Positions 37,597 through 48,700 of a stretch of DNA of 64,000 nucleotides are shown piece after piece. How positions within the stretch are numbered: position 1 is the first letter of the stretch; each line of letters starts with the position of its first letter. The notes below the pieces were generated by a model. The model was not told where the DNA came from, ran no database searches, and worked only from the letters and a program-made list of their open reading frames with translations. The translations under genes were made by a program, and so were the position numbers. Source of the DNA: Gossypium raimondii. Its lineage: Eukaryota; Streptophyta; Magnoliopsida; Malvales; Malvaceae. The DNA is taken from NCBI RefSeq assembly GCF_025698545.1, contig NC_068566.1, positions 45,797,192-45,861,191 on the forward strand. Direction: 5' to 3'.

Positions 37597-38874
37597 GGGT
37601 TTTTTACCTAAATAGGATAGAAAAAAACAATACTGAAATGGGATGTCAAAAAAAAAATTTACCAAAATAGGTTACTTTTTCATTGGAGCCTATTTGGTAG
37701 GCGCCAATGAATAAAATAATAATAATAAAAATTTTAATAAAATATAATTTTATATTTTTTTAATATTTTTTTGAAAAAATACGGGTCGGGTCGGGTGGCG
37801 CCTCTCAAGTAGGCGCCAATGAAGGAGCCTGATGGAGAGGCGCCAATGGTAATGTATTTTTTTAATAAATAATTTTGTTTATAATTTAAAAGGTTTATAG
37901 TTTGTGAATTTTTTAGGATATATTTTAGAAAATATTGTGAATTTTTTTTATTAATTATTAATTATAAATTATCTATATTTAGTGTTTATAGTTTAGATTA
38001 GAATTTTGTATGAATATTTTAAATTTTTGTAGGAATATTATAATTTTTTATGAATATTGTAATGTTGTATGAATATTGTAATTATTTTATAATTAAATTT
38101 GTATTTATAGTTTTGGATTAGTAATTTTTGTATGAATATTGTAATTTTGTATGAATATTATAAATTTTTGTATGAATATTGTAATATTATAGTTTTGTAT
38201 GAATATTGCAATTTTTTGTATGAATATTGCAATTTTTTGTATGAATATTGTAATTTTGTAATTTTGTATGAATATTATATTTTATTTTGAATGAATATTG
38301 TAATATTATAATTTTGTATGAATATTGTAATTTTTTGTATGAATATTGTAATATTGTAATTTTGTATGAATATTATAATTTTTTTATGAATATTGTAATG
38401 TTGTATGAATATTGTAATATTATAATTTTGTATGAATATTGCAATTTTTTTGTATGAATATTGTAATATTGTAATTTTGTATGAATATTATAATGTGGGG
38501 ATATATTGTAATATTGTAATTTTTTGTATGAATATTGTAATTATTTTATAATTAATTTGTTAGTAATTTGGGAAAAATTCACAATATTTTGTTCACCATT
38601 GGCGCCTCCCAAATAGGCACCACCATTGGCGCCTCCCAAATAGGCACCACCATTGGCGCCTTCCAGATAGGCGCCAATACTATGTATTATACGGGTTATA
38701 TACTAACCCAGAAAAATATAAATTATATTTTAATCAAAAAAAAAATATTATTATTTTATTCATTGGCGCCTACCAAATAGGCTCCAATGAAAAAGTAACC
38801 TATTTTGATAAATTTTTTTCTGACATACTATTTCAGTAAATTTTTTTTTTCTATCCTAATTAGGTAAAAAACCC
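37597..38874. mobile_element. Mutator-like element (non-autonomous) inserted in the S-protein-homolog pseudogene
   Basis: The 1278-bp unit begins GGGTTTTTTACCTAAATAGG and ends with its reverse complement (one mismatch). The inverted arms extend about 130 bp and contain the phrase ATTGGAGCCTATTTGGTAGG. It is flanked by AGTGTCGGG at 37588-37596 and 38875-38883, a perfect 9-bp duplication diagnostic of Mutator-like transposons. The interior carries several copies of an ATTGGCGCC motif in both orientations (37697-37855 and 38600-38690) and a long minisatellite of TGTATGAATATTGTAAT units. No transposase is encoded. Confidence 0.88.
38020..38560. repeat. Minisatellite of roughly 17-22-bp units inside the MULE
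   Basis: About 20 variants of TGTATGAATATTGTAATTTT follow one another, with unit length varying through the T run and optional TATTGTAAT insertions. The array is imperfect and AT-rich. Confidence 0.8.
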
Positions 38875-39110
38875 AGTGTCGGGGGTTAAACTGCACCTGA
38901 AACAAAACCTGGTTTCTTGACGAGGTTTTAACAACCTGGTTCCTAGGTAATTGTCGGTTAGGTCGTAACGAAAGCATCGAGTCGTTTCTTCATGGGACAT
39001 GTAATTGGTTACGTAATTTCATGCAATGGTGGCTCTTCGGGTTTCTTGCATTTTGATTCACACATGGTGTTCCCGTACAGTAATAAAATAAGCACGGAAA
39101 TGGAGTTTAT

Positions 39111-39661
39111 GGAATTTTATTCATGGTGATGATGGTGAAAAGGTATGTTGATGATAATGGAATAATTCAAACTTACTAATTTACAATGCAAGAAGGGAGT
39201 AAATTGGAAGTGAAGATGACATTAAATTTAATGTTATTATGGTTACAGAAAAAATTAATGTTATTAAATCTCTTGAACCGACTTAATTAATAGACTAATT
39301 ACACTCCACGTTTCAAATTTGTTTTACAAAATTTTTCGTAGTGTGATACTTATGTTATTTTTAGTTCAATTTGGAACTTATAGTTGACAAAAGTTATATA
39401 TATATTTTGCTACTTAAAGGTAACAATGTTAATTTTTTGTGTTTAATTCGGTTTTAGAGTTGATTTGATAAAATACATAATTAGCTAATAATATTAACAA
39501 TTAACTTTCACTAAATCAACCTTATAACCCAAATTAAATCACACACATTGGATTATATTTTAAAATTAACAATTAATTGTCTAATACGATTAGTATATAT
39601 GTATTTAAAATTTGATCTACGTATTTTAAATATACTAAATTTCATATTATACTAACATTTA
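39111..39661. other. Spacer
   Basis: AT-rich sequence without a recognisable gene lies upstream of the pseudogene. Confidence 0.4.
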
Positions 39662-40649
39662 CAGCACGTTTGGTTCGCTGTATTGGAATAGAGACGTAAT
39701 GGAATAGAGGTGTAATGAAATAGAGGTGTAATAGTAAATCAATTGTTTGGTTGAATGTAATGGAATAAAAGCGTAATAGTATTCTTGTGTTTGGTTGAAT
39801 GGAATAGAGGTGTAATAGCATAATGGAAAAAACTAAAATGACTAGAATACCCTTAGCATAAATTTGTTTTGGTAAATGATTATTGTTATTGTTATTTAAA
39901 TTTTAATAAGATTATTAATATCAATAATAAATAATTTAATCATATTTAAACATAATTATTATTAAATATATTATAATTAAAATATATAATTTAATAAAAT
40001 TCTTAATAATCAATATTCTTATATGAATTTACTCAAATCATAATATATAATACTATAAAATATAATTTGAAAAATTATTATTAAATATAATTTAATAAAA
40101 TATATAATTTAATCTAAAGTTTGAATGGGTATTTACCAAGCAAAAATTAACGAACTCTCGTGTATAATTAATATTTCGTGACTAATTAATAGCATAAAGA
40201 TAAATATAGGAATGAAGAATTTATAGTATACGATTAAAATGCTAATAATTTATAGTATACAATTAAAATATTATAAATAAAATAATAGTAAATGATATAT
40301 AAGATAAATTAACATATAAATAATTTAACTTATATAATTTAAAATAATTATTATTAAATATAAATTCTTTAAAAAGAATTTATTCCCCTTTTTTTTATGT
40401 ATATCTGTTCTTGGTGGCTAAATTCTATTCCAACTATTCACATGTTTTTTCATGCCTCGGTCAGTTCTTTTGTACAACAGCAATACATAGAACAGATGCA
40501 TTTAGAAGTAAAATTTATACTAAAAGTAGAATTTGGAAGCTATAGAATAGATGCCAAAAGATTTACAATTGTAGGTTTTTCACTTCTCTTGAATCTGAAA
40601 ACACTTGCAAGCAGGATTTTGAACTTTGCAGAAAAGCTCACCAATCTCA

Positions 40650-40837
40650 CAAATAATTTACAAAGTAATGGAACTGGCATAAAAAAACACACACACACAC
40701 ATCTTGTCGTCCGTATTTGCGGTCCGGAACGGCCAACAAATCGAGCAAATCCTGAACCAAAAACCTTTCTCCTTCTTTGGTGGTGTTGCCTTGGTATCCC
40801 TCTTGGCAACGAGATCAGCCATGAACTCAACAACAGC
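40650..40837 (-). pseudogene. Unidentified exon-like open stretch
   Basis: After an acceptor-like CTACATTAG the minus strand reads an open frame beginning AVVEFMADLVAKRDTKA and continuing with a Lys-rich then Trp/Cys-containing segment (KEKGFWFRICSICWPF) until a CA repeat. Composition looks protein-like, but I do not recognise the family. A possible small upstream exon with an acidic EPEPDEEVENEADE stretch lies at 42247-42290 and has GT and AG borders. Both may belong to one captured fragment. Confidence 0.3.
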
Positions 40838-42440
40838 CTAATGTAGAAAGAAGTTGAATGAGTTAGTAGCTCATAAGAAATCAAATAGGAAAGGTCCCAG
40901 CAAGTTAAATTTGTGGCTATTACTTCACAATGTACCTATTAAAAATTATTGTAACCTACTTAAGTTCCATGTAGCAAAGGAAAAGCACAAGAATAAACTA
41001 GAATTAAAGCTGGATGACAGAACATTTGCTTCTGATAGAAATATTGACAACATCAAAACAGAACACATTCAAATTTATGGATTTTCTTATCCCGAAATTT
41101 GTAGTTTCAGATTAATATATCAAACCTAGCAGTACATCTCTCAAATCATATATTAATATTCTCATGAAATAAATTTTCATTTGTTTTCTCAATAAAGACA
41201 AATCAATTGAGACACAACCCACCAGGCTTTGGCTACCAGGATTGCACGACATGCCTACCAGTTATGTTTGCAACTTGTGCTTTAAAATTAAGTTCAATTA
41301 ATTGCTTAAATCTATAGCCCCTGAAATAAGAAGAATATAGAACATGGCATAGCTACATTTTCACTCTTTCCAAATTATACAATCAAACAATACATACACA
41401 CACAGACATGCATCAAATTCTAACCGTATACAACTTGACAGTTTCACATCTCTGAATAGTTCATGAGTTTCAACCAAAGGATTACAGAAGTTGCAGTAAA
41501 AGACAGTGATTGTTTTTTTATTGCTTCTAACTACATTATGGTCTCAAAGAAAATGCAAACCTCAAATGGAGGGGAAAACAAGTGCAAGTGACCATAAATA
41601 GCTATGCATTTCAATGCTCAATTAGATAACCAACACTCATATTTGTGCATAAAGTGTAGTGTGAAATTCTTGATATCTTTATTAGGACATTCTATGTATA
41701 ATAATCTAAACTTATACATTCTATGTATAATTATCTAAACATAGATAATAAAGTTGCACTTTGTTGCTAGAAGCAGCATGACAAGGTCTAAGGCAACAGA
41801 AAACATGTGAATTGAGCTATAAAGTCAGTATGGTGCTGATGTAGCACATACATGAATATATATCCGCTTAATCCAACTGTCATGTTTCATACCTATGTTA
41901 CTCGGACTTGGGTGTGAGTGTTGGATACAGGTATGTATCCGATATGGTTAAGCCTTTCTAAGGTTTCCCATGTATTCGGAGGATCTTTAGAGGTAATAAA
42001 TCCATATCTACATGTCGGACACAAGTGCTGGACATGGGTACTTCAAGAAAAATTATTCAAGCAGATCATGCCCATCAAATTTCCAAGTAATTAAAAACTT
42101 CTTAACACCATTTGATATAAATAATTTCAAACCATCAAATATATATATAAAAAGACAATATTCAAGATAAGGGCGATTAAATATAAAAATAAGGGCAATG
42201 AAATGGAGATGTAAATACAATACAAAAAAGGTAAAAGAAGCTAAACCTTTCATCTGCTTCATTTTCTACTTCCTCATCTGGCTCAGGTTCCTAGCAGCCA
42301 AGCCATAGAAGAGAGTCATAATTTTTAACTGTAACTCAAAGCATAATTTTTAAAGCTGCATCAAGCAAACAAGTTACAAAGCTTAAGAACTAACATAGAT
42401 AATACAAGTATATATATTTATATGGAATCTGAAAATTTAC

Positions 42441-42768
42441 CTGCAACATCTTCATTATCATAAGTGGCACGATAAACAGTCCCATAGGTGCCATGAGCTA
42501 TAACATTCCTTAAATCCAACTTAGCCAAATCAATCTCCCATTCCTCAGCTGGCCTTTGTTTCTCAATGTTCCTAGACCAAACTCGGCTCAGGTGCTTCTC
42601 CAGCTGCATGTCTAAGCTTTTTAAATCAATTTGATCAGCTCTAAATATCATGTCTTTGCCACTAATGCTTCCATTGCCCTTCATCTTTGAATTTCCACCT
42701 CCTTCTAATCCATCTTGTTTCTTTGGTGCCTTGATACCATTATCTTCCTCACCAATTTTCAAATCCAT
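42441..42768 (-). pseudogene. RAF-like MAP3K kinase, first-exon fragment
   Basis: The 109-codon exon starts MDLKIGEEDNG and ends at a good donor (GCAG|GTAAAT). Residues from about 43 on (RADQIDLKSLDMQLEKHLSR and VWSRN, then EEWEIDLAKLDLRNVIAHG) match the region before and at the start of the kinase domain in plant ATMRK1-type RAF-like kinases. The glycine-rich loop (GTYGTVYRA) is the last recognisable part; the VAVK lysine and all catalytic motifs would lie in later exons, and none is found in the following 2.7 kb on this strand. The His in AHGTYG replaces the usual Arg. I read it as an isolated gene fragment, possibly transcribed as part of the host element. Confidence 0.65.
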
Positions 42769-43115
42769 AGTTAAAAGAATATAACAAAATCACCAAATAA
42801 AAAAACACAATTAAAGACCCTTAAACTGCAAAACTGATAATAACAATGGAATTTAAACTCAAATTAAAAAATAAGTTGCAAGGTTCCCCAATTCAGGACA
42901 AGAGGATTAAATATCAATCAAATATACATATGATCGGATAAAAAAAACCCAGTTTCACCAACCCCAAATCCTATTAGAACCCTGCATTCAAAATTGAACT
43001 TATAACCCAAGAAAGAGAAACAGGCATGCAAAGTAGAGTAAGCAAAATAAAATAACAAAATAGTTTTTTTTATTAATTAAAAAAACCATTTAAAAGAAGT
43101 TTTTGAAAGAGAAAT

Positions 43116-43226
43116 TCAGGACGAAAAGGCAAACAAATAAACAGCACCAACAACAATGGCTAAAGCAGCTACAGCTACACCAACAAGAATCTGAATATCC
43201 ATAGATTGCAAGAATTCCAAATCCAT
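43116..43226 (-). pseudogene. CBR1: NADH-cytochrome b5 reductase 1, first-exon fragment
   Basis: The 36-codon frame begins MDLEFLQSMDIQILVGVAVA and continues as a single membrane anchor, closely resembling the N-terminus of plant CBR1, the ER/outer mitochondrial membrane flavoprotein that passes electrons from NADH to cytochrome b5. It stops at once after the anchor (FAFSS then TGA), where CBR1 would continue with a Lys-rich link to the FAD domain. No FAD or NADH domain follows. The upstream 300 bp are CT-rich like a plant leader. It is probably a captured first exon with its leader. Confidence 0.6.
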
Positions 43227-43829
43227 GATCCTGATTCCAACTATACCCCAAGATCTTATATTTCTAAGTTCTAATAAAAAGACCCCCAAATTTCTAATTA
43301 ATGGACAGGACAGGGGAGGAAAAATGGGGTATTTATTCCTTGTTTTAACTCATGCAAAAGGTGCTTTATTTTGTTTTGGCTCAGCTCCTGGCAGAGAAGA
43401 GAAAAGCAAAACAAAATCAAAATCAAAATCAAAATCAAAATTGATTTTACAGAAAAGAAAAGGGAAGAAAAACAGGGAAAAAATTTAGAAGAAGAAGCAG
43501 AAATCTGGAGAAAAGAAAATGGAGAAAAGAAAAGAAATGTGAGAAGAAAAGAAGCGTACCGTACCAAAAGAAGAAGTAGAAATCTGGAAGAGAAAAAAAT
43601 TAGGAAACGTTGGGAGAGGATGAGGGCAGAAAATGGAAAATAAAATTGGGAATTGATGGGGATTCCCTATTACCCGCTTCAAACTCAGAGTGGCTATTAC
43701 GGCCAGTATCAGTAATAGAGAGGGAAGGGAATAGGGCGTAATACGATTACACCCAACCAAACGTCTGTTTGGTGGTGGGCCCAGGGAATAGGGGGAATGC
43801 ATCCCTATTCCCCCCAACCAAACATGCTA

Positions 43830-44400
43830 TTAATGTATAGGTAGGCCAACAAAAACCTTTTCGATATGATATTGAATATTGATACTTCGATAACTAAATA
43901 AAACGTTTTAAAATTTGGACCGTATATATTTATGACACATGGATTAAACTTTAAATATGTTTATACTTACTACATGAATAATTTATATCTAACGAGTTTT
44001 AAACTAACATCATTAAAAATTAGGATAATTTTTTAACTTAAGTTCAAATTATTTATACGATTAAGTATAGATGAATCGACAATAATATTAATATTATACT
44101 GATTACATTTAATGAAATTAACCCAATTTAAACTCCTAAAAGACTATTGCATTCATAATCATTAACCTAATATAGATGGGTTGGGAATAGGTCTTAAACG
44201 TTCATTAAAGATATACGCATTTATTTTTGTTACAATATTTTATGTGGGGGTGGAAATCTGAAAAAGTTAGATGCCTTTACTCCATAAGTAACAGTGCCAG
44301 TTACGACAATGGCCCCCCCATTATGAAGAAAAATATTTACTAATTTCAGGACAGTCCCTTCACTTAGAAAAGGGTTTCACTGTTTTTTATTGCTATCTAC
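43830..44400. other. Spacer
   Basis: AT-rich sequence without a recognisable gene. Confidence 0.4.
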
Positions 44401-44403
44401 TAA

Positions 44404-44541
44404 GGTGAGTTTGTATAGGCAGTGCGTTTACCTGCGGTTAGTGTAAAAACAACGGTAGCTGTGAAATTAGATGCTATAGCGTGAGATAAAAAATAAACTA
44501 AACGTACCGTACCGCATTCAATCGCCCATCCAAACCCACCC
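44404..44541. mobile_element. Tourist-like MITE, copy 2
   Basis: The 138-bp unit is a sibling of 32404-32538, with shared interior GATGCTATAGCGTGAGATAA and inverted ends (GGTGAGTTTG and CAAACCCACC). TAA flanks both ends (44401-44403 and 44542-44544). A more decayed third copy without clean ends lies at about 44620-44740. Confidence 0.7.
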
Positions 44542-44544
44542 TAA

Positions 44545-45300
44545 AAAGCAGAGACATCATCCTCAATAATTGTACTCTGGGACTCTGCTGGTTGAATTTT
44601 TGCCCGTCACAATATTGACGGTGCATTTATTCGTAGTTAATGTAATAATAACAATGATAATAAAATTAGGTACTATAACGATATTATAGCATGAGATAAA
44701 ATAAAAGTTAAACGCACCACATTCACATTTAAAGAGCCTTTAATGCTTTATTACTCTTTCTCAACAATAAATAAATTGCATTCTCTACTATAGAATGAGA
44801 TGAAGTATTTTGATTGCGTATCTTAGATAATGAAAGACAATCACATTAAATCACTTAAAAGTACACAAAATGAGGTGCATTAAACCAGTGAAAATATATT
44901 AAGCCCGTTCAAGTCGATTTAAGAGTCGAGCTATCTGTTTAAGTTTAAAAGTCAGTTCAAAATTTAAGAAAGTTTGAGCAAACAGATATTAAACTTAGAA
45001 AATGGGCTTCGACAAAAAACTAGACCCACTTAAAATATAATTTAAAGTTCAAGCCCAACTCTTTTCAAGTTTATAATTTAATAAATTTTCTTTTATATAT
45101 TATCTAATTTATATAATATTAAATTAAATTAAATTAACTATATTATAATATAAATATTAAAAACATATTGTTTATGTTTAAAATTTAAAATAAAAATTAT
45201 ATTTTTAAAAATAAAAACAGGCGAGTCGAATTAGATTTAAATAATTATGTATGATATTAGTATTATGCATAGATAGTACCTAAATTCGACCCGGCCGGGC
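44545..45300. other. Spacer with decayed MITE copies
   Basis: This holds the third Tourist-like relic (about 44620-44740) and, from about 44890 to 45300, a repeat with AAGCCCGTTCAAGTCGATTT at the left and CGACCCGGCCGGGCCC at the right, reminiscent of the hAT-like repeat near 31864. No gene is seen. Confidence 0.4.
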
Positions 45301-45712
45301 CCTTATTTAGCGGCAGTTGTTCTCCAAGAGAAACGACGACGTTCTTTTTACATTAAAATTTATGTACGAAAGTGGACCACATGCATATTCTGACATAATT
45401 CAGGCCTAAGCGTATGATGGTGGGCCCAATCATGGAAGTAAAACAAACACGTGGCGGACGACAGCTTTGGAAAACCAATCTAACGGTGTCAATTAAAAGT
45501 CTATTTTCCCCACTTGATCGGACGGTTATAATCAACCCTTTCTCAATTTCAAAAGTTTCCCATAATTAAACCCAAAAAAATTATTGAAAGTCCCTCTCCA
45601 CTTCCTTTTAGCCTGAAACAAAAGCCATCCCCCCCAAAAAATTAATTTCCGTTTTGAACCCTAAAAATCCCTTTTTTTCCCTTAAACCTCAATTGAACCG
45701 CTCAATCTCACC
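45300..45712 (+). promoter_or_regulatory. Upstream region of the NUP50-like gene
   Basis: This stretch is less AT-rich than its surroundings, contains CG dinucleotides and ends in a CT/CCC-rich leader before ACCATGAAC. No clear TATA box was found, which is usual for housekeeping genes. Confidence 0.45.
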
Positions 45713-48700
45713 ATGAACGGTACGAAAAGATTTGCCTTATCGAGCTCGGCTGCCGATGCCAATGATTCTGCTGTGAGTTTTCTGAAATTTTACATATTTT
45801 TAGTTAATTTTTTTTAAATGGTGTTGCTTCATAGTTTCATTCCCTCAAATTGATAGCATAAACCTAATTTATTTATTTTTTGTTTCTAAATGCTAAAGTA
45901 AAGAAAGAGGACATTTCTTTAGTGATTTGTTAGTAAGTTTTTGTGGGTTTAATTGACTTGTAAATAAGGAAGTTAATGAGCTTTGAATTAATGGAAAAGA
46001 CTGTTAAAATTCGAATCTTTTGCGTTTTTTTAAGTTTCTGTTAGCTGACAAGTGTCTTAGGAAGATCGAAGGTTTTCTTTTTTGAATATCTGATGTGGGT
46101 TTATTGGGTTTTGAAGAATGGACTTGGAATTGATGGAAGATAAAAGTGTTTGATCATGGCTATCATTGTTAATGTTTTGAAAAACCGAGAGAACAAACTT
46201 GTTAATGACTAGAGCAAACTAATTTCAAAAGATTAGAGTGTGCTTGCATTGTTGAAAGGAAGGGGGAGGGGTAATTATGACTATTTTGTACCTAATAGTC
46301 AATTTTTATCGTTTGATGTTTCGATGTATCAATCACGTTGTTGAATTCATCAATCGTGGTCTGCAGTTCCGCAACAAAAGAATAATGGCAGGATATCCTT
46401 TTGATCCTCAAAGGGCAGAACCATCTCAACAGCAGCCGAATGCAACACCAGCATTAGACCCACAGCGAGCTGAGTTGTCTCGGCGGCATGTGAAAGCTCT
46501 CAACATCCAATTTGCAAGGTCCTGTCTGTGATGTTTCTACAACTTGCTTATGCTATATATGCTTGTTTAAGACTAAATGATTTGATCTTTTGCTACTTAT
46601 AAAACATGTTTGATGTATTTAATGTTCTTGTCAGTCCCTAGTATAGCCAAGCTTCTTGCTTCTTTGTCTCTGGACCTTAGTGAACTTAAAGACTTTATTT
46701 ATTGTCCATAACAACATTTTATGTTAGCAGTTGGGTGCAATCACAACTGAAGAATCACCCTGATGAGCTTTGGCAAGATGGTGTTAGTGATTACCTAAGT
46801 CATGCCTCACACATTATGGTAATTTCTGATGGTTTGTCATCCACTTGAGAAATATGGTCATGTTTTTACAGTCTTAAGTGAATACATTTGATTGCTAATT
46901 CTATGGCTGTACTGTTAGATTCTTTGAGCTCTGACTTTAAAAGGATTTTGTTTTGTCTCTTCTTGTTACTTTTGTTTCTTCACATTATTTCTTTATATGA
47001 ATAAAACTAAAGCTAGCTGCTGTGCTTGTTTTATGATAAGCGCGTAATTTCTAAATTATTTGTGATATTTCTTGCCTCTAATTATTGTATTTATGTTCTT
47101 AATTATATTATTTATATTTATATTTTGTTTATTATTGATTCAGGAAATAATTGGAGAAAAAGGAGCTTGAAGTTTATTTTTGACAAGTTTTTTTGGTTTA
47201 AAGAAAACAAAATAAAACTAAGATCACCAAGGTCTAAGTCTCCCCAAGTCTTAACCTAATGATGTCTATTTATAAGGCAAAAATAACTTAATGGAGAAAA
47301 TCAAAAAGTGCCCTTAATTAAATTGAGCAGAAACTTTTTAGGTTTCTTGACAATTTTCGCGTCAAACTTTCTGGCCATTTTTGGACATCTTTCTGACGTT
47401 TTTGGGCTTTAGCCGTGAAATCACTTCAGATAGATCTTTCAATTCCCTCCGAATCAGTATGTTATGGGCCCAAAACGGAGATTTGTAGCTGAAGTTAGCT
47501 GAAGGCCAAAATACTGAAACTGCACTGGGTTAAAAGTCCAAACCTCAAAAACTTGTCAAAAATGAACTTTAAGCTCTTTTTTCTGTAGTTATTCCCTAAT
47601 CAAACAAACAACATATAAATATAATTAAGAACATAAGTAGCATAATTCAAGGCGAGAAATATCACAAATAATTTAGAAATTACGCACTTATCATTTTATA
47701 TACCAGTATTTAGTTGTGTTTGCAATTGGGTGTTACTTGCTCATGCCATGCACCTTTAGAGGAAAAAAATCGGAAAGATTTATATCTTTCCACTAGCAGT
47801 TTTGTTGACAACTTTAGGTAGACTGTGCATCTATTTTGAAGTTCTCTTTGGCTTATATCACAGATAACCCTCATCTGAGCATCTGTGACTTCCACTAATG
47901 TTTAAATTAGTATGCAAGAATAGACCTCATATATTTAAGGCATTATTGCTTTTGTTTGCTAACTTGAGAGGTACTCCATTTCCTTGTTTGCAGGACAAGT
48001 TCAGTGATGTTGTCAATTGGCTCAAAGCGAATGCGGCTAATGGTGACAGTTTGTCTGCTGCTGAATCCCATAAAAATGAAAGCAAAAATGTTCCTGAAAC
48101 CAAAAATACTGAGAATAAGTTTTTTCAAGGGAAAATTGGATTCACTCCAACCAGCACAACTACAAGCCTTATTCCAGGCTCTACAACTCTGAGTTTTTCT
48201 CCAGGCACTACAACCATGAGCTTTTCTCCAGGCACCACAGCTGGGATGTTTTCTCTGAACACTACAACTACACGCTCGACTCCAGCTGATATGACTAAAA
48301 AATTTCCTCCATTGGGTACAACTACTAGCTTTACCTCGGCTAGTTCAACTACAAGCTTCACTCCAGTTGGTCTGACAACAAGCTCAATGGCAGCTGGTTC
48401 AAACTCAAGCTTTTCATTTGGCCTTTCAACCGCAAATTTTACTTCCTCCAGTACAACAAATAGCTTTACTTCATCTAATATGACTTCAGGCTTTGCATCT
48501 CCTTGGAGCACTGGAGCATTCTCTAATAGTCAGAGCCCTTTCTTGTTTGGTAGGTGTTTCATTGCTTTTTGCTACAAGGATTATACTAGAATTAAAACTC
48601 AACAGTAGTAGCTTGAAGATTTTAAGACAACTACGTATTTTACATCCTATTTTGTTATTTCAGGAACTCAGAGCTCAGTTTCTGTGGACAACAATGCAGC

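Larger units (their letters stand above)
37366..39110 (-). pseudogene. S-protein homolog (plant self-incompatibility S1 family) pseudogene split by a transposon
   Basis: Reading from 39110 downwards and then from 37587 to 37366 across an inserted element gives a small secreted-type protein. A hydrophobic leader (ISVLILLLYG) is followed by a domain with the spacing of S-protein homologs: CFRYDLTDNYLG, RFCFRC, TIYYC and LCEWRIY, ending FPREYS and a stop at 37366-37368. S-protein homologs are secreted Cys-rich plant proteins; one lineage acts in Papaver pollen rejection, most have unknown roles. The copy is dead: the likely start is ATA instead of ATG at 39108-39110, the frame shifts near 39005-39020 between leader and domain, and a MULE sits in the middle. 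The family call rests on cysteine spacing and could be wrong. Confidence 0.6.
39662..43829. mobile_element. Candidate PIF/Harbinger-like element carrying gene fragments
   Basis: The left tip CAGCACGTTTGGTTCG and the reversed right tip TAGCATGTTTGGTTGG match at 13 of 16 positions, and TTA flanks both (39659-39661 and 43830-43832), the duplication typical of PIF/Harbinger. The left end has repeated GGAATAGAGGTGTAAT subterminal motifs (39682-39830); the right end has GGGAATAG-type repeats. The 4168-bp interior holds minus-strand exon fragments resembling CBR1 and a RAF-like kinase, plus an unidentified open stretch. If real, this is a Pack-type element. The alternative is two separate MITEs flanking a decayed gene region. 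Confidence 0.5.

Noticed and set aside
38020..38560. Regularly spaced repeats that could be taken for a CRISPR-like array
   Set aside because: Units are imperfect, of varying length, without unique spacers, in a plant transposon.
40397..40846. 149-codon plus-strand frame in the fragment-carrying element
   Set aside because: It runs antisense to the exon-like stretch and through a CA repeat, with no recognisable domain.
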